Virus record (IMG/VR): IMGVR_UViG_3300021138_000075
Location: 1 to 39,597 of that record
Length of the DNA: 39,597 nt
Strand: one strand, 5' to 3'
Source: a virus
Part shown: piece after piece, positions 36,777 through 39,597 of the stretch
Position numbering within the stretch: the stretch's first letter is position 1
How the letters are laid out: each line of letters begins with the position of its first letter
Notes under the pieces: model-generated
Databases searched by the model: none
Told to the model about the DNA's origin: nothing
Seen by the model: only the letters and a program-made list of their open reading frames with translations
Program-made: the position numbers and the translations under genes

Positions 36777-37931
36777 ATGTCTAAGTCATTGATTAAAAAC
36801 GAAGTTAAAGAATTGAAGCCCAAAGACCCCCATACTAAGTATTTGGGCAACGAGCCCATTTTCACGACTCAGCCCAAAACCGCAGAAGATTACCAAAATG
36901 CGCTAAGGGGCGCACTTAATTGGTACAACTATTTCTATAGCAACAAAGACGCCAAGGAAATGTTGGCAGACTACTTGGATCACAATAATCGATCCAAGGA
37001 CGCAAAGTATGTTCGCAAAGTTCCCGATTCGGTGATCATCACTACTTACGCTTGGGTAGCCCGAGCAACTATGCGCGGTTTGGTGCTCTCCGACAATCAC
37101 ACACTTACGTTGGAAAGCGAGATTCAGCGACTGATTGGTTTGGTCAACAAGAACGAACCCGACGCCGAAGAAACAGTCACTACTCGCCCAAATGTTCAAG
37201 AGATTATGCGTGAGCGCACTACTGAAGCCGGTGGTGAACTGGAAGGTCTCTTTGATGAATACCTGAAGTCGGGTGCAAAGAAAGAGTTTACCGTCAAGGT
37301 AATGGACGAGTTTACCAAGCGCAATATTCTGCCTCAGCATATCAGCATGATTATTGAGCCTTGGACTCGCCGCAAAGAAGAGTACGAAGAAGTACTCAAG
37401 GGCAAAGACCCGCAACTTAAGGAAGCGTACTCTCGGTTCACTAAGCCTCAGATCAAGAACATCATTAGTTATGTTGACACACTGTTGAGCGACCTTAACA
37501 GTTATGTCTCCGTGAAGAAGGCTGCTAAGGCGCCCCGCGCTAAGAAGCCTGTCACTCCCGAAAAGCGAGTTGCCAAACTTAAGTATCTTAAAGTCTTCAA
37601 GGACGTAAAGAACAAGATTGACCTTACTAGCGTAAGCCCAACTAAACTTGTTGGTGCTACTGAAGCGTGGGTCTACGACACTAAGCGGCGCAAACTGCAT
37701 CACTATGTTGCCGACCCTTATAGCAAGGAACTTAGCGTCAAAGGCAATGCTTTGATTGGATTCGACACTAAGGACAGCGAAGTTAAAACGCTACGCAATC
37801 CTGCAAAGCAGTTGAAAGAAGTTACTGGCAGCAAGCCCGCTGCTCGTAAGTTCTTCAAGGATATTAAAGCAGTTGCGACTACGCCTAAGGGTCGGTTCAA
37901 CTCGGATATGATCATCTTGCGAGCATTTTAA
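36777..37931 (+). CDS. Conserved-looking unknown phage protein (384 aa)
   Basis: A 384-aa basic protein. The N-terminal two thirds are helical; residues about 245-270 are Lys/Ala/Pro-rich (KKAAKAPRAKKP); the C-terminal domain has WVYDTKRRKLHHYVADP, VKGNALIGFD and GRFNSDMIIL. I recall this C-terminal pattern from other T4-like phages but know no function. Like nadM and nadV it has a strong promoter, a 5' hairpin, a GGAGTA ribosome site and avoids TTA/CTA/TCA codons over about 265 codons. It is therefore probably an abundant early protein. DNA binding is possible given the basic tail. Confidence 0.7.
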   Translation: MSKSLIKNEVKELKPKDPHTKYLGNEPIFTTQPKTAEDYQNALRGALNWYNYFYSNKDAKEMLADYLDHNNRSKDAKYVRKVPDSVIITTYAWVARATMRGLVLSDNHTLTLESEIQRLIGLVNKNEPDAEETVTTRPNVQEIMRERTTEAGGELEGLFDEYLKSGAKKEFTVKVMDEFTKRNILPQHISMIIEPWTRRKEEYEEVLKGKDPQLKEAYSRFTKPQIKNIISYVDTLLSDLNSYVSVKKAAKAPRAKKPVTPEKRVAKLKYLKVFKDVKNKIDLTSVSPTKLVGATEAWVYDTKRRKLHHYVADPYSKELSVKGNALIGFDTKDSEVKTLRNPAKQLKEVTGSKPAARKFFKDIKAVATTPKGRFNSDMIILRAF

Positions 37932-37940
37932 AGGAGAGTT

Positions 37941-38387
37941 ATGAATATTGATTTGGAAAAGTATCAGGATTTTGTCGAAGCCGTAACAAGCGAGACTAGC
38001 AATGACCTAACCGCATTCATGAATAGGTTGGATAGGCTAGACGGCAATTGGGAAGCATTCGGAGAAGACGGGGAGCATATGCATGGGCCAAATGTTAATG
38101 TACCTCTATTGCTAACTGGTGCTATGGGGCTATCATCTGAAACTGGCGAGTTCATGGAAATCGTCAAGAAGATGTTGTTTCAAGGAAAACCTCTCAGTGA
38201 TGAAACACTCTTTCATTTGAAGCGTGAACTGGGAGACGTAATTTGGTACTGGGTGAACGCTTGCAGGGCACTTGACTTAGATCCAAACGAAGTTATTGCA
38301 GAGAACGTAAAGAAACTAGAAAGCCGCTATCCCGGTGGATCGTTTGATCCATACTATAGTGAGAATCGTAAGACTGGGGATTTGTAA
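37941..38387 (+). CDS. mazG: MazG-like nucleotide pyrophosphohydrolase
   Basis: A 148-aa protein with GLSSETGEFMEIVKKMLF and RELGDVIWYWVNACRAL, the E-x-x-E and E-x-x-D metal-binding pattern of the MazG/all-alpha NTP pyrophosphatase fold, and ENVKKLESRYPGG after it. It hydrolyses nucleoside triphosphates to monophosphates. Phage MazG may trim host nucleotide pools or signals. AGGAGAGTT precedes the ATG; it follows the 36777 gene at 9 nt. Confidence 0.9.
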   Translation: MNIDLEKYQDFVEAVTSETSNDLTAFMNRLDRLDGNWEAFGEDGEHMHGPNVNVPLLLTGAMGLSSETGEFMEIVKKMLFQGKPLSDETLFHLKRELGDVIWYWVNACRALDLDPNEVIAENVKKLESRYPGGSFDPYYSENRKTGDL

Positions 38388-38392
38388 ACAGT

Positions 38393-38431
38393 TTGAATTC
38401 CGATAAATACTTGTAATAAATCGGAATTCAA
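38393..38431 (+). promoter_or_regulatory. Inverted repeat enclosing a late promoter
   Basis: TTGAATTCCGAT (38393-38404) and ATCGGAATTCAA (38420-38431) form a perfect 12-bp inverted repeat; the GATAAATA promoter (38402-38409) straddles the left arm. Confidence 0.75.
38402..38409 (+). promoter_or_regulatory. Late-promoter-like element for gp13
   Basis: GATAAATA, the same extended CCGATAAATACTT as at 21116. Confidence 0.65.
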
Positions 38432-38434
38432 TAT

Positions 38435-39244
38435 ATGGCAATAAATCCAGGCATACCAGTTTTAAATAATCCATTAGACACCCCTAACGGATATAATCTA
38501 GAACAGATGAAACAGGCTGTATTTCAAAATATAGCCTTGCGTTTAGGTTCGGGAATCGTAGATGTTGAATTAGACCCTGAACACTATGAAGCCGCATATG
38601 TGTACGCTATTAAGGTGTACAGACAACGCGCTCAAAATGCCACGGTAGAATCTTATACTTTAATGACCGCAATTGAGAATGTTGATACTTACACTCTACC
38701 TCAAGAGTTTATCAACATACGCGCAGTCTTTAGAAGAACAGTAGGCTTAGAAACTGGCCCTAGTTCTTCATCTTTTGATCCATTCTCAAGTGCAATTCTT
38801 AACACTTATCTACTGAACTATAACTACACAGGTGGCATGGCAACATACGACTTCTATGCAGGTTACGTAGAATTGGCTGCTAGAATGTTCGGTGGCTACA
38901 TCACATATACTTTTAACCCAGTAACTAAAGTGATTAGAGTTGTTCGTGACTTTAAGGGAACTGGTGAGAGAATTCTTATTTGGGGCGACGTTCAACGCCC
39001 TGAACTAGAACTATTACAAGATCCTGGTGCTGGTGTATGGATCGGTGACTTTATCTTAGCTACTTGCCAAATTATTCTAGGCGAAGCCCGTGAAAAGTTT
39101 GCAAGCATCAATGGTCCAGGTGGCGGCACATCTCTTAATGGTGGTGCCATGAAACAACAAGGTATAGCTTTACAAGAACGATTACTTAAAGACTTGAGAG
39201 AGTACCAAGACTACTCGCAACCACTTACTTGGGTACAAGGATAA
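38435..39244 (+). CDS. 13: Neck protein, gp13-like
   Basis: A 269-aa protein. YNLEQMKQAVFQNIALRLG, IVDVELDPEHYEAAYVYAI and YTLPQEFINIRAVFRR are in the positions of T4 gp13 segments as I remember them (ILRKLGWPVINVEVTDEQLE, ILPSYVQEVLEV). gp13 and gp14 complete the head so tails can join. It is 40 residues shorter than T4 gp13. A late promoter within an inverted repeat precedes it; no ribosome site is clear. Its stop overlaps the next ATG. Confidence 0.78.
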   Translation: MAINPGIPVLNNPLDTPNGYNLEQMKQAVFQNIALRLGSGIVDVELDPEHYEAAYVYAIKVYRQRAQNATVESYTLMTAIENVDTYTLPQEFINIRAVFRRTVGLETGPSSSSFDPFSSAILNTYLLNYNYTGGMATYDFYAGYVELAARMFGGYITYTFNPVTKVIRVVRDFKGTGERILIWGDVQRPELELLQDPGAGVWIGDFILATCQIILGEAREKFASINGPGGGTSLNGGAMKQQGIALQERLLKDLREYQDYSQPLTWVQG

Positions 39245-39597
39245 TGAGAGCGGTTGAGTTTCTTATTGAGAACCAACATGTGTATAAAACAGGATTATGT
39301 GATGTAATGGCTCTAGCATTACATGATCTAACTGACTTACCTTTGGGTGCATGGGCAGGAATTTATTATGATGATTTGTTCGAAGAGGACGCATATGAGT
39401 ACTGTCATTTGTGCGTCATAGTTTCTGCAAAAAATAATACATGGCTAGATGTAGACGGGCTTCATAATTCCTCACCAAACAATTGCTATTTTAATAACAA
39501 AATTAAAAAGCTTGTATTAGTTCCTGTTACCGTAAATGAAGCTAGAGAAATGTTTACGAGTGAAGAAATAAGCCCTGAAGATATTGCAATTGCAAAG
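39244..39597 (+). CDS. Possible papain-like protein (3' partial)
   Basis: An ORF of 118 codons running off the window. GLCDVMALALHDLTDLPLG, EYCHLCVIVS and TWLDVDGLH give a Cys - His - Asp order with the spacing of papain/transglutaminase-like folds (Cys at 19, His at about 60, Asp at about 73). It overlaps the gp13 stop (TAATG). The role is unknown; a peptidase or amidase is possible but not shown. Confidence 0.5.
   Translation, partial: MRAVEFLIENQHVYKTGLCDVMALALHDLTDLPLGAWAGIYYDDLFEEDAYEYCHLCVIVSAKNNTWLDVDGLHNSSPNNCYFNNKIKKLVLVPVTVNEAREMFTSEEISPEDIAIAK

Noticed and set aside
36903-37703. 266-aa antisense ORF opposite the 36777 gene
   Set aside because: Codon-aligned shadow of a biased gene; composition is unlike a real protein.
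1-39597. tRNA genes, CRISPR arrays, insertion sequences
   Set aside because: I looked for cloverleaf arms, regularly spaced repeats and transposase motifs and saw none. A tRNAscan or CRISPR finder run would be decisive.

Overview
The window looks like part of a T4-superfamily myovirus genome (large tailed phage, AT-rich, probably from an aquatic bacterium). The evidence is a T4-type replication set (UvsW helicase, clamp-loader small subunit gp62-like, DexA-type exonuclease, gp61-type primase, gp41 helicase), T4-type neck/tail-completion proteins (gp13, gp14, gp15), a gp53-like tail-fibre tip, and many copies of a T4 late-promoter-like octamer (consensus about GATAAATA). The host cannot be named from the sequence. 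Genes are packed, with many ATGA/TAATG stop-start overlaps.

Layout. 1-2042: a run of very small ORFs, five of them paralogues sharing an EKFA-LI--EC core. 2035-5129: a glycosyltransferase-sulfotransferase fusion, a metallophosphoesterase, a tiny membrane protein and a protein with a possible HARP-like N-terminus. 5131-8553: the UvsW helicase, broken into three ORFs by two split inteins, one at Walker A and one at the DECH box, with a Vsr-like homing endonuclease ORF between the halves of the first. 8585-11156: small replication-associated genes including a gp62-like clamp loader. 11185-14547: an NAD salvage module (NMN adenylyltransferase-Nudix fusion and nicotinamide phosphoribosyltransferase), each gene with its own sigma70-like promoter and a matching 5' hairpin, separated by a GIY-YIG endonuclease on the opposite strand. 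14584-17824: small genes, DexA-like exonuclease, a miniature DnaE-like protein, peptide deformylase and an opposite-strand unknown. 17900-21101: a virion appendage protein, then primase and helicase. 21116-32447: late structural region with a ligase-like protein, an HNH endonuclease, a probable abundant virion protein, a PD-(D/E)XK nuclease on its own early-type promoter, a tail fibre, a repeat-built virion protein and an XhlA-like holin candidate, closed by a bidirectional terminator. 32441-36682 (mostly minus strand): Nudix hydrolase, gp15 and gp14, with a plus-strand GIY-YIG endonuclease between gp14 and gp15. 36715-39597: a conserved-looking unknown gene with an early promoter, MazG, gp13 and a truncated ORF with a Cys-His-Asp pattern.

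Regulation can be read unusually well. Seven sigma70-like promoters are visible. Three of them place the -10 exactly 6 nt before ATG, predicting leaderless mRNAs. Late-promoter octamers lie only 4-5 nt before the start codon at three other genes. A separate set of three genes (the two NAD genes and the one at 36777) has a promoter, a 5' stem-loop and a GGAGTA ribosome site, and shares avoidance of TTA/CTA/TCA codons. The strongest candidates for something new are the doubly split-intein UvsW, the paired NAD-gene leader hairpins and the leaderless promoters.
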